A DNA stretch of 64,000 bases from Bacteroidota bacterium (GTDB lineage Bacteria > Bacteroidota > Bacteroidia > Flavobacteriales > Flavobacteriaceae). Within the stretch, counting starts at the first letter, position 1; each line of letters opens with the position of its first letter. The notes beneath the pieces are model-generated. The model had not been told where the DNA came from. It did not search any database and worked only from the letters and a program-made list of their open reading frames with translations. Positions 36,030 through 44,119 of this stretch are shown one piece after another. The stretch is taken from contig JAEWJM010000013.1 of NCBI GenBank assembly GCA_023386585.1, positions 1 to 64,000 of the forward strand, given 5' to 3'. The position numbers were made by a program, and so were the translations under genes.

Positions 36030-37201
36030 TAGTCAAAAGTTCCGTACTCACTTTTGATCGTGAGCTTCTTGTCGCCGACTTCGACGCGGCCGATTTGCTG
36101 CGCCTCAATGCCGAACGACTCCGAAATTGCGATAATGTCGGCTGCAATTTCGGGAGAAACGTAAAGTTCCATCCGATGGCCGCAATTGAAAACCTGGTAC
36201 ATTTCCTTCCAGTCCGTTCCCGATTGCTCCTGAATCATCCTGAAAAGCGGCGGAACCGGAAACAGGTTGTCCTTTATCACATGGCCGGAATCGATAAAAT
36301 GCAGCACTTTGGTCTGGGCGCCGCCACTGCAATGCACCATTCCGTGGATATCTTTAGAAGAATACTTTTTAAGGATTCGCGCGATTACCGGCGCGTATGT
36401 CCGCGTGGGCGAAAGCACGAGTTTGCCGGCGTCGAGTGGCGAGCCTTCGACCGGATCGGTGAGTTTCATCTGCCCGGAATACGCGAGATCTTGCGGAACC
36501 GCGGGATCGAATGTTTCCGGATATTTTTCCGCGATGTACTTGCTAAATACGTCATGACGCGCCGATGTCAGCCCGTTGCTGCCCATTCCGCCGTTGTATT
36601 CGTGTTCATACGAAGCCTGGCCGAAAGATGCCAAACCTACGATCACGTCGCCAGGTTTGATATTCGCATTATCGATGACCTCGCTTCTGCGCATCCGTGC
36701 TGTGACTGTCGAATCGACGATTATTGTACGCACCAAATCGCCCACATCAGCCGTTTCGCCGCCTGTGGAATGAATGGTCACGCCGTTTGTGTGGAGTTCA
36801 GCGATCAGTTCTTCGGTTCCGTTTATTATTGCCGATAAGACTTCGCCTGGAATTAGGTTTTTGTTCCTGCCGATTGTTGACGAAAGCATGATGTTGCTGG
36901 TCGCGCCGACGCAAATCAGGTCGTCAATATTCATGACCAGCGCGTCCTGGGCGATTCCTTTCCAAACGGAAATATCGCCGGTTTCCTTCCAATAAGCATA
37001 CGCCAATGCTGATTTTGTGCCGGCGCCATCAGCGTGCATGACGAGACAATAATCGGGATCGTTGGTAAGATAATCGGGGACGATTTTACAAAATGCTTTT
37101 GGGAATAAGCCTTTGTCGATGTTCTTGATGGCATTGTGAACGTCTTCCTTTGATGCGGAAACTCCGCGGCGGGAATAGCGTTGACCGGAATCTGGACTCA
37201 T
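36026..37201 (-). CDS. purM: Phosphoribosylformylglycinamidine cyclo-ligase
   Basis: A 391-residue AIR synthetase of purine biosynthesis, which closes the imidazole ring using ATP. The ATG at 37201 (MSPDSGQRYSRRGVS) was chosen; the frame runs 21 codons further but lacks homology. Motifs are MHADGAGTKSALAY, DDLICVGA, IHSTGGETADVGD, VIVGLASFGQ, MVHCSGGAQTKVLHFID and the C-terminal VFNCGHRMELY. It is the longer Bacteroidota version, compared with about 345 residues in E. coli. A -7 box lies 19 bases upstream. Repeat copy D starts at its stop codon. Confidence 0.95.
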   Translation of the reverse strand: MSPDSGQRYSRRGVSASKEDVHNAIKNIDKGLFPKAFCKIVPDYLTNDPDYCLVMHADGAGTKSALAYAYWKETGDISVWKGIAQDALVMNIDDLICVGATSNIMLSSTIGRNKNLIPGEVLSAIINGTEELIAELHTNGVTIHSTGGETADVGDLVRTIIVDSTVTARMRRSEVIDNANIKPGDVIVGLASFGQASYEHEYNGGMGSNGLTSARHDVFSKYIAEKYPETFDPAVPQDLAYSGQMKLTDPVEGSPLDAGKLVLSPTRTYAPVIARILKKYSSKDIHGMVHCSGGAQTKVLHFIDSGHVIKDNLFPVPPLFRMIQEQSGTDWKEMYQVFNCGHRMELYVSPEIAADIIAISESFGIEAQQIGRVEVGDKKLTIKSEYGTFDY

Positions 37202-37219
37202 GTGCTGTGTGTTGTCAGG

Positions 37220-37227
37220 CAAAAGTA
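37220..37227 (-). promoter_or_regulatory. Promoter -7 box of purM
   Basis: TACTTTTG on the minus strand matches TAnnTTTG, 18 bases upstream of the ATG at 37201. No -33 TTTG at normal spacing. Confidence 0.5.
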
Positions 37228-37284
37228 CGCAATAATAAACGCTGTTTTGCCGACTGCCGCTCAATTTTTAGCTTGGAAAAATCG

Positions 37285-38079
37285 TCAGTTTTCGACGATC
37301 ATGATTTCCACGCGGCGGTTTTCGTTCGCTTCTTCTTCGGTCTTTTCGGGAATCGGATGAATGGGCTGCGAAACGCCAAAACCTTTGTATGAAAGACGCT
37401 TCCTTGGGATTTTATTCCGCAAGAGGAAATTGTAGATTGCCCGGGCACGAGCAGTGGAAACGTCATTGACATCGGATTGAAGCTGACAACAGATATGGCC
37501 CTGGATTTCGATCTTCAGATTTGGGTTTTCCTCCATAATACAGAGCAATTCGTAAAGGATTGGCTTTGATTGCGGCACGATCATCGCGGAATTGTTATGA
37601 AAATTGATGTTCTTAAGCTTGATCTTGTCGCCTGCTTTGAGCGTTTTCATTTCGTCGGTCAACGTCTTGTCTTTTGACTCGGCTGGCGGTTTAATTTCTT
37701 CAAAAACAATGGTCACGCGCCGGTTTTCAGCCTGCTCGGTCGATTGGTGAAAATTTTCGCCAAAACCTTTTGCCTCAAAATCCGCTTTAACGTTGATTCC
37801 TTTGCGGCGCAGGAAATTGTAGACTTCAGAAACGCGTTTCATTGACAGTGTGTCGTTGAAAGTGTTGCTTCCTACCCAATCGCAATATCCATAAATTTTA
37901 TTGACCGAAAGCTGGCGGTCGCCGATGAAATCTTCGAGCTTTTTAACGGCAGCATCGTTCAGCAGGTATTTTGCGAAGTCGAAATAAACATCGACTTTCT
38001 GCTGTGATGGCTTTTTGTCGGCCGTTTGTTGTGCTGTTGCAGCAAAGGTAAAAAGCAGGAAGATCAGGTATTTTTTCAT
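37285..38079 (-). CDS. Exported protein with two OmpA-like domains
   Basis: A 264-residue protein with a signal peptide (ends ATAQ) and two tandem OmpA-like domains. The N-domain, about 28-127, has VYFDFAKYLLNDAA, GYCDWVGSNTFN with D67, the Arg in LSMKRVSE, and NRRVTIVFE. The C-domain, about 155-264, has INFHNNSAMIV, IQGHICC (C197, C198), the Arg in STARARA, YKGFGVSQP and NRRVEIMIVE. The diaminopimelate-contacting Asp of OmpA is kept in the first domain and replaced by Cys in the second. It lies 4 bp after a paralogue and is co-transcribed with it. A role in outer-membrane to wall tethering is inferred. Confidence 0.88.
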   Translation of the reverse strand: MKKYLIFLLFTFAATAQQTADKKPSQQKVDVYFDFAKYLLNDAAVKKLEDFIGDRQLSVNKIYGYCDWVGSNTFNDTLSMKRVSEVYNFLRRKGINVKADFEAKGFGENFHQSTEQAENRRVTIVFEEIKPPAESKDKTLTDEMKTLKAGDKIKLKNINFHNNSAMIVPQSKPILYELLCIMEENPNLKIEIQGHICCQLQSDVNDVSTARARAIYNFLLRNKIPRKRLSYKGFGVSQPIHPIPEKTEEEANENRRVEIMIVEN

Positions 38080-38083
38080 TTCT

Positions 38084-38968
38084 TCAATTTGAAACGATCA
38101 TGATTTCGACGCGTCGATTGGCTGCACGTTCGGATTCATTTTTCTCAGGAATGGGAAATATTGGCTGAGAACTGCCAAATCCTTTATAGCTGAGCCTTGA
38201 TTTTTCAATGTCGTTTGCGACCAAAAAACTGTAGATCGCTTTCGCGCGTTGTGTTGAAAGGTCAAGCCTGTCCACGGGCATGCAGCAAAGATGTCCCTGG
38301 ATTTCAATTTTAAGGTCGGGATTGTTTTGCATAACAATCAGCAATTCATATAATTTGCCGCGTGATTCCGGAAGCACCGCAAAAGTGTTGATCCGGAAAT
38401 TCAGGTTTTCGATCGCCATTTTCTCGCCTGCCTTACTTTGGTCGACCTTGTGCATAAAATTCGTATCGAGTTTTACTTCCGATTTCGTACCGTCTGGATT
38501 GGTGAACGAAAGCTTTTCAGGATAATGCTTTTGGGGCTTCGGCTTTTCAACAGGCTCTTTTTTAATTCCGATGATTTCGTCTTCGCGATCGAGGTCTTTG
38601 CCGGTCAGGTAATACAAGGTAACTTTTCGGTTTTCAGCCTTAATTTTTGAGAGTTTGTGCAGCTCGCCAAAACTTCGGGTCTTGAAATCCTCCCGAATAT
38701 TGACCTTGTTTTTTATCAGTGAAAAAACGGTGTTGATTCGTCTTTGCGCGAGCGTATCGTTGTAGCCGCTGGTTCCGTCTTCGTCACAGAAACCGTAAAT
38801 CCCAACGATTTTTGCCTGCGGATTTTCCGAGATCCATTTGTTGAGATTTTGCTTTTCGGTCGGCCGCAATTCGAATTTATCACTATCAAAAAATATCGAA
38901 AACTGTTGCTGTGCCCGTAAAGGCAAACTGAAGAGCAAAAGCGCAAAAACCAACAGCACGAACCTCAT
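38084..38968 (-). CDS. Exported double OmpA-domain protein, paralogue
   Basis: A 294-residue paralogue of the downstream gene. The ATG at 38968 gives the signal peptide MRFVLLVFALLLFSLPLRAQ; the longer frame to 39052 runs through the glnA terminator and was discarded. The first domain keeps C61-D62 in YGFCDEDGTSGYN, and the second has IQGHLCC (C228, C229) in place of the usual Thr-Asp. A charged linker of about 60 residues (120-180) separates them. YKGFGSSQPIFPIPEKNE and NRRVEIMIVSN end it. It precedes the 264-residue copy by 4 bp. A TAATTTCG box, one mismatch from consensus, lies upstream. Confidence 0.88.
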   Translation of the reverse strand: MRFVLLVFALLLFSLPLRAQQQFSIFFDSDKFELRPTEKQNLNKWISENPQAKIVGIYGFCDEDGTSGYNDTLAQRRINTVFSLIKNKVNIREDFKTRSFGELHKLSKIKAENRKVTLYYLTGKDLDREDEIIGIKKEPVEKPKPQKHYPEKLSFTNPDGTKSEVKLDTNFMHKVDQSKAGEKMAIENLNFRINTFAVLPESRGKLYELLIVMQNNPDLKIEIQGHLCCMPVDRLDLSTQRAKAIYSFLVANDIEKSRLSYKGFGSSQPIFPIPEKNESERAANRRVEIMIVSN

Positions 38969-39018
38969 CCTGATATTTTTAGGGAATAACGAAATTACGC
39001 TTTTATTATTTGAAATAG

Positions 39019-39050
39019 CAAAAAAGCCTCCCGGTTGGAAGGCTTTAGAC
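39019..39050 (-). terminator. Terminator of glnA
   Basis: On the minus strand AAAGCCTTCC and GGAGGCTTT pair with one bulged base (39023-39046), followed by a T-run (A-run at 39019-39025 on plus). Confidence 0.8.
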
Positions 39051-39064
39051 ATTTTTTGCAGTAT

Positions 39065-41248
39065 CTATTTCGTAAAAAGAAGCTCGCGGTATTTTGTGAT
39101 CGTCCAGATTTCGTCATCGACCAAAAGTTCGAGCTTGTCGCAATGCGTGCGAATGACATCGAAATACGGCTTAACAATGTCGCAGTAGGCTTCAGCCATT
39201 TCGTGCGCGTTTTCAATTGCGTTTGCCTGTTTTCTCGCTTCGGTCATTTCTTCGACTTTAGTATTGATTGCTTCTATATGAGTCGAAATTTCGCGGATCA
39301 GTACCAATTGTTCCTTAGCGATCTGCTCGAATTCCTTTCCAAAAATTTCTTTTAGTCCGCGAACATTTTCGATCAACGTATTCTGGTATCGGATTGCGGT
39401 TGGGATTACGTGGTTGCGCGCAATATCGCCAAGCACACGTCCTTCGATCTGGATTTTTTTGGTGTATTCTTCAAGTTCGATCTCGTATCGGGCTTCGACC
39501 TCAACGTGATTCATAATGTTCAACTCGCTGAAAAGATCTAGCGCTTTTTTCGAAACACGGGCTTTTAAAGCGGCCGGAGTTGTTTTAAAATTGCTGAGTC
39601 CGCGCTTTTTCGCTTCAACTTCCCACGCTTCACTGTAGCCATCGCCTTCAAAAAGGATATTCTTCGATTGCTTGATATACTCGCGCAAAACGTTGAAAAT
39701 CGCATCGTCCTTTTTCATTCCTTTTTCGATGTGGCCGTCGACCTCAGCCTTGAAATCGCGAAGCTGCTTGGCAACGATTGCATTCAGTGTCGTCATTGCA
39801 TTTGCACAGTTCGCCGATGAACCAACAGCGCGAAATTCGAATTTGTTTCCTGTAAATGCAAACGGTGACGTCCGGTTCCTGTCGGTATTGTCGAGCAGGA
39901 CGTCAGGAATTTTACCCACGACATTCAGCTTCAAATCGGTTTTTTCCTCTGGCGAAAGTTTTCCTGACGAAACACCTTCTAGTTCAGCAAGTACTTTGGT
40001 CAGCTGCGCGCCAATGAAAACCGAAATAATCGCCGGCGGCGCTTCGTTAGCTCCGAGTCGGTGATCATTACTTGCGGTTGCAATCGCGGCGCGGAGCAAA
40101 GCTTCGTAAGTGTTTACGGCTTTTATGGTATTGATGAAAAAGGTCAGGAATTGCAGATTGCTCATTGGCGTTTTTCCGGGCCCGAGAAGATTTACGCCCG
40201 TATCGGTTGCCATCGACCAGTTGTTGTGCTTGCCCGAACCGTTAACTCCTTTGAATGGTTTCTCATGGAAAAGGACTTTAAAATCGTGGCGCTCGCCGAC
40301 TTTCTGCATCACATCCATAAGGAGAGAATTGTGGTCGACGGCAAGGTTCGTTTCTTCAAAAATCGGAGCCAACTCAAACTGATTCGGTGCAACTTCGTTG
40401 TGGCGCGTTTTTACGGGAATTCCCAAAAGCATGCATTCTTCTTCAAGCTCACGCATGAATGAAAGCACGCGCGTTGGAATCGATCCGAAATAATGATCGT
40501 CCAGTTGTTGGCCTTTTGCCGACGTGTGGCCGAGCAGCGTGCGACCGGTCATCAAAATATCGGGGCGTGAATTGGCCAGCGCGGTATCGATAAGGAAATA
40601 TTCCTGCTCCCATCCCAAAGTAGCAGTGACTTTTTTCACATTTTTGTCAAAATAGCGGCAGACATCGGTAGCAGCCTGGTCGATTGCATGAAGTGCGCGT
40701 AAAAGCGGCGTTTTATAATCGAGCGCTTCTCCGGTGTAAGCGATAAAAACGGTCGGAATACACAAAGTTGTTCCGTATATAAATGCAGGCGACGTTGGAT
40801 CCCAGGCCGTATAACCGCGGGCCTCGAAGGTATTTCGGATTCCGCCGTTTGGAAAACTCGATGCATCCGGTTCTTGTTGTACAAGTTGTCCGCCGCCGAA
40901 TTTTTCCAACGATCCGCCTTCAAAATCTGTTTCAAAAAAAGCATCGTGTTTCTCGGCAGTTGTTCCTGTCAACGGCTGAAACCAGTGTGTATAATGGGTA
41001 ACACCTTTTGAAAGAGCCCATTCCTTCATTCCCATGGCTATGTAATCGGCAAGCCTTCGGTCGATTTTCGTTCCGTATTGGACTGCATCGCGTACACCTC
41101 GAAAAGCATCTTCCGTCAGAAATTGCCTCATCGCTTTGTCATTAAAAACGTTCGCGCCGAAAATGTTGGATTTCCTGTCACATTCTTCAAATTTAACGGG
41201 CTTTCTGCTGCTTGCTACTTTTAGTGCCTCAAACCGTAATGTTGCCAT
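39065..41248 (-). CDS. glnA: Glutamine synthetase type III
   Basis: A 727-residue glutamine synthetase of the type III (GSIII, GlnN) class typical of Bacteroidota and much longer than type I. It assimilates ammonium in the cytoplasm. Conserved stretches are HWFQPLTGTTAEKHDAFF, GWEQEYFLID (glutamate and metal site), TRHNEVAPNQFELAPIFEE, DHNSLLMDVMQKV, FHEKPFKGVNGSGKHNNWS and NRTSPFAFTGNKFEFRA. The C-terminal helical region (IENAHEMAEAYCDIV) is characteristic. It is a single-gene unit with a full Bacteroidota promoter, a 9-bp palindrome next to the -33 box and its own terminator. Confidence 0.97.
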   Translation of the reverse strand: MATLRFEALKVASSRKPVKFEECDRKSNIFGANVFNDKAMRQFLTEDAFRGVRDAVQYGTKIDRRLADYIAMGMKEWALSKGVTHYTHWFQPLTGTTAEKHDAFFETDFEGGSLEKFGGGQLVQQEPDASSFPNGGIRNTFEARGYTAWDPTSPAFIYGTTLCIPTVFIAYTGEALDYKTPLLRALHAIDQAATDVCRYFDKNVKKVTATLGWEQEYFLIDTALANSRPDILMTGRTLLGHTSAKGQQLDDHYFGSIPTRVLSFMRELEEECMLLGIPVKTRHNEVAPNQFELAPIFEETNLAVDHNSLLMDVMQKVGERHDFKVLFHEKPFKGVNGSGKHNNWSMATDTGVNLLGPGKTPMSNLQFLTFFINTIKAVNTYEALLRAAIATASNDHRLGANEAPPAIISVFIGAQLTKVLAELEGVSSGKLSPEEKTDLKLNVVGKIPDVLLDNTDRNRTSPFAFTGNKFEFRAVGSSANCANAMTTLNAIVAKQLRDFKAEVDGHIEKGMKKDDAIFNVLREYIKQSKNILFEGDGYSEAWEVEAKKRGLSNFKTTPAALKARVSKKALDLFSELNIMNHVEVEARYEIELEEYTKKIQIEGRVLGDIARNHVIPTAIRYQNTLIENVRGLKEIFGKEFEQIAKEQLVLIREISTHIEAINTKVEEMTEARKQANAIENAHEMAEAYCDIVKPYFDVIRTHCDKLELLVDDEIWTITKYRELLFTK

Positions 41249-41289
41249 ATAAAATATGTTTTTGGGTTTTTACCTATGTGAAAACGGAG

Positions 41290-41323
41290 CAAATATACAA
41301 ACAGAAACAACTTTTAAAACAAA
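41290..41323 (-). promoter_or_regulatory. Promoter of glnA (-33 and -7)
   Basis: On the minus strand TTTG (41323-41320), a 22-base spacer and TATATTTG (41297-41290) fit the Bacteroidota promoter TTTG-N17-23-TAnnTTTG. The ATG is 41 bases downstream. Confidence 0.7.
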
Positions 41324-41346
41324 TACCCCCTATTTTTTAGGGGGTA
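41324..41346. promoter_or_regulatory. Palindrome TACCCCCTA-N5-TAGGGGGTA upstream of glnA
   Basis: A perfect 9-bp inverted repeat directly upstream of the glnA -33 box. It is well placed for an activator or repressor responding to nitrogen. It also lies 63 bases after the stop of the 41909-41409 gene and is followed on the minus strand by ATTTGTTTT, so it could be that gene's terminator instead, or serve both purposes. Confidence 0.6.
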
Positions 41347-41408
41347 AAAATTGTTTTTAATCGAAAATATATCAAAAGTAAGAAAAGAGAAGTTTCTTCT
41401 GGCGACTC

Positions 41409-41909
41409 TTATTGTAGTTGTTTAATCGGTTTATCCCTAAGATTAAGCGCTGTAATTACCGCGTTATAATCGCGAACGTCCAGATTTTGTTTGGAAAAAT
41501 ACCCGGGTACGATTACGATGCGAAACACTTTGTTGAGTGTAAATGTTGATGGAAGCAGCGTTTTGTCGAAGCTGGCATCAATCAACAACGTAAACTGGTC
41601 GTAGGAGAAATTGTAATTGTATTGCGCCGTGCCTTCAGGGAAATAATAAACTTGCGGAAGAAGCGCCCAGGTATCGATCCCATCCTGAACATCGTAAAGT
41701 TCATAAACAAGAATATTATCGCTGTCAAGAATTGTAGGCTGCAAGGAGTAGGTTTGTGAAAAATTATTTGCTGCGGTGAAGGAAGGATTGACTTCAAACA
41801 CTTCGCTCTCGGCGCTGTAGCCGGTTGGGCCTTGTGGTCCTTCAGGACCTTCACAACCCTGGATTGTCGCCATCGCGGCAACTGTAAAAAATAAAAGTAC
41901 TTTTTTCAT
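41409..41909 (-). CDS. Lipoprotein with short collagen-like start
   Basis: A 166-residue lipoprotein (Cys19 in TIQGCEG). Directly after the Cys come collagen-like Gly-Pro triplets (GPEGPQGPTG), then a roughly 140-residue globular part with many aromatic residues (VFEVNPSFTAANNFSQTY, ILVYELYDVQDGIDTW, VYYFPEGTAQYNYNFSYDQF, NKVFRIVIVPGYFS). Such GPxGPxG-headed lipoproteins recur in Flavobacteriia without known function. The triplets are too few for a stable triple helix and may act as a rigid spacer from the membrane. It is a single gene between two terminators. Confidence 0.8.
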   Translation of the reverse strand: MKKVLLFFTVAAMATIQGCEGPEGPQGPTGYSAESEVFEVNPSFTAANNFSQTYSLQPTILDSDNILVYELYDVQDGIDTWALLPQVYYFPEGTAQYNYNFSYDQFTLLIDASFDKTLLPSTFTLNKVFRIVIVPGYFSKQNLDVRDYNAVITALNLRDKPIKQLQ

Positions 41910-41973
41910 GTCAAATCGGATTTTGAGTTATAAAATGGCCGTACCAAAAATCAAACCAGAACGGCTATATAAT

Positions 41974-41998
41974 AAAAAAGCCTTCCGGAGAAGGCTTA
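41974..41998 (-). terminator. Terminator of the 43094-42018 gene
   Basis: Stem AAGCCTTC (41978-41985) and GAAGGCTT (41990-41997), loop CGGA; the minus-strand T-run corresponds to the A-run 41974-41979. Confidence 0.85.
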
Positions 41999-42017
41999 TA
42001 AAGATAGTCAATTAACT

Positions 42018-43094
42018 TTAATTTTTGATTGCCTTGCGGACAAACCAACCATCCGGCGTGGTGATTTTAACGAAATACATTCCGTTTGCCTCGCTGCTGA
42101 TATCGAGGCTTTTTCCGACCAGCATACCAATGGAATTGTAAACCGAAATATCGCTGATATCGAGATTGTCTTTCGTAAGCTGAAGTACGCCGGAAGTCGG
42201 GTTTGGATAAAGCTGCACATCCGGATTGTAAGCTTGTTCGGTCAATTGTAAAGCCGGTGCCTCAAGGTAGGTGACGGTTATCGGCACGAAAAAATTAAAC
42301 AGTTCCATTCCGTCAGCCTGAAGTACCGGCATTCCGTAATTCTTGTCAAACCACTGATAGGAAACGGTTGTTGACGGTACCGGGATCGCAATGCCATTGA
42401 ACTCGATCGTATCGGTTCGGGTTGTAACCGACTTCACCTGAAGCACGTTTGGAAATGATCCTCCGGGCGTTACCAATGAACCCCAACCTTGTACGGTATT
42501 TTCGCGCTGCACTTCACCGGAATAATGAAATGGAAGTCCAAGGCTCGTCAGGTCGAGATCGAAAAAACCGCTGGTAGTGTAACTGTCGTTGTAAACGATC
42601 GGAAAATGATAAACAACGTCAGGTGTTTGGTAATCGACGGTCATCGGAATATCAATCCCGCTAATATTGGCTGTAATCCCAACCATTTTGTTGACCATTT
42701 CAGAACCGTTCACATCGATGTGCGCAATCATATTGTTGACGCCGTAATCCTGAAAGGAGATTCCATTTTGCATAATCGGCTGCGCCAGTTTAAAACTGTT
42801 GTTGAACTGGTTGTTGCAATTAAAAAAATAGCCGTTGGTAAAACACCATGCAAGCTTGTAGCCTGCGTCGGCCGGATTCATGTATCCGAAAGAATCAGTG
42901 GACGCTGAAGACATACCGGAAAAATTCCAATTGTGGTTTGCGCCGCCAACGCTAAAGTTCATTCCGAGGAAGCCACTGGCAGTGTTCACATCGAACGTGT
43001 CATCGTAAGTCGCAAAGTCGGAAGAATCGTAAGTGATCTGAGCACCGGCTACCGCCGAGACCAACACTGCAAATAAGAGGGTAATTATTTTCAT
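42018..43094 (-). CDS. Exported protein with T9SS type-A sorting domain
   Basis: A 358-residue secreted protein. The signal peptide ends near AVAGAQ. The body (about 20-275) is beta-rich (ITYDSSDFATYDDTFD, NHNWNFSGMSSASTDSFGY, FFDLDLTSLGLPFHYSG, VSYQWFDKNYGMPVLQADGM) and belongs to no family I can name. Residues about 285-358 are a type-A sorting domain (VQLYPNPTSGVLQL, ISVYNSIGMLVGK, ANGMYFVKI, VRKAIKN), so T9SS export is expected. It has no linked partner gene and is transcribed alone, with its own terminator. Confidence 0.88.
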   Translation of the reverse strand: MKIITLLFAVLVSAVAGAQITYDSSDFATYDDTFDVNTASGFLGMNFSVGGANHNWNFSGMSSASTDSFGYMNPADAGYKLAWCFTNGYFFNCNNQFNNSFKLAQPIMQNGISFQDYGVNNMIAHIDVNGSEMVNKMVGITANISGIDIPMTVDYQTPDVVYHFPIVYNDSYTTSGFFDLDLTSLGLPFHYSGEVQRENTVQGWGSLVTPGGSFPNVLQVKSVTTRTDTIEFNGIAIPVPSTTVSYQWFDKNYGMPVLQADGMELFNFFVPITVTYLEAPALQLTEQAYNPDVQLYPNPTSGVLQLTKDNLDISDISVYNSIGMLVGKSLDISSEANGMYFVKITTPDGWFVRKAIKN

Positions 43095-43224
43095 AAGCTT
43101 TGTTTTGGATTGTTAGACAAATAGTTAGTACTAAACTACTTATACTGTTAAAGCCTGTAAAGAATTCCCGACGAAATGCAAAACTTCTTGACGAATCACC
43201 GATAACTTGTTAATACTGAGCAAA

Positions 43225-43252
43225 AAAAAGGCTCCCTAACCGGAAGCCTTTG
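43225..43252 (-). terminator. Terminator of the 44020-43271 gene
   Basis: Stem AAAGGCTTCC and GGGAGCCTTT on the minus strand with one bulge (43228-43251), with a following T-run (A-run 43222-43229 on plus). Confidence 0.75.
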
Positions 43253-43270
43253 CAATCTTGTAATTGAAAT

Positions 43271-44020
43271 CTATAATGTACGGAATCCTTCAACGGTTAC
43301 TGTAGAAAGATCCGAATCAGGGAAAGACCCGGTAAGTTCGTCTCCGTTGACGGTTGCAACCACGACACCATCTAGGATCAGTTGATTATTTTGATTAACC
43401 GTACCTGAGATATCATCTGTCTCGCCGGTTGCATTATCGCGCGAAATGCCGCCCCATGCATTGATGGTTCCGCGAGCCATAAGAATATTGAAAGTTCCAG
43501 TTTCGCCGTCGCTATCGTTATAACTTCCTTCGAAAGCTTCGACAAGTGAATCTGAGTTTTCCTTCACAACAACAAAATCAGCATTTGGATGTCCAGGAAT
43601 GTCCGAAGTTACGACAGTTGGGTTTGCGCCTCCCGGCTGAACCGAAAAAGTAACACTTACCGGTTGGCCATTGTAAGTTCCGGTGAACGGCGCCAGATAA
43701 GGTTCGCCTTCAACGACTTCTACTGTCGATACTAGGTTGATCGTGTCGCCATCGATCACCATTGTTGCCGTAACGGTATTGCTGTCGTTCTGGATGTCAA
43801 TATACAACGTTCCCGACGAGCCGATTACAACTCCTTTATAAATACCTTTTACGGCAGCGTCATTCGCAGCAAGTGCATCCGGCGTGTCGTGGCACGTAGC
43901 GCACTGATAATCGGAACTGTCGCTGTCACTTGAACAAGAAGGAAAAAATGCGGCTACCAAGCCGGAAAACGCCAATACACAGGCGCCAAAAACGATTCTT
44001 TTTGAAACTGTTTTACGCAT
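43271..44020 (-). CDS. Lipoprotein with a CxxCH haem-type motif
   Basis: A 249-residue lipoprotein (modified Cys29 in AAFFPSCSSD) with an acidic SSDSDSSD tail typical of surface lipoproteins. Eleven residues after the lipid Cys is C40-A-T-C43-H44, the covalent c-type haem-binding pattern. No other cytochrome-like region follows. The rest is a beta-rich domain with repeated strands (GIYKGVVIGSSGTLYIDIQ, TATMVIDGDTINLVST, FTGTYNGQPVSVTFS, FNILMARGTINAWGG). It is either a minimal monohaem surface protein or a binder using CxxCH for another purpose. It has a full promoter and its own terminator. Confidence 0.8.
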   Translation of the reverse strand: MRKTVSKRIVFGACVLAFSGLVAAFFPSCSSDSDSSDYQCATCHDTPDALAANDAAVKGIYKGVVIGSSGTLYIDIQNDSNTVTATMVIDGDTINLVSTVEVVEGEPYLAPFTGTYNGQPVSVTFSVQPGGANPTVVTSDIPGHPNADFVVVKENSDSLVEAFEGSYNDSDGETGTFNILMARGTINAWGGISRDNATGETDDISGTVNQNNQLILDGVVVATVNGDELTGSFPDSDLSTVTVEGFRTL

Positions 44021-44070
44021 AAAATTTGGTTTTGGATTAAACGTTGTTTGGCCTGCAAACGCAAACCGTT

Positions 44071-44101
44071 CAAATATAACGATTTATCACAAATTACCAA
44101 A
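44071..44101 (-). promoter_or_regulatory. Promoter of the CxxCH lipoprotein gene
   Basis: Minus-strand TTTG (44101-44098), 19-base spacer and TATATTTG (44078-44071): a full match to the Bacteroidota consensus with ideal spacing, 50 bases upstream of the ATG. Confidence 0.75.
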
Positions 44102-44119
44102 AATTTCACAAGTGATTTA

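Noticed and set aside
38969..39052. Upstream start for the 294-residue double-OmpA protein
   Set aside because: The extension crosses the glnA terminator and would remove the clear signal peptide from the N-terminus.
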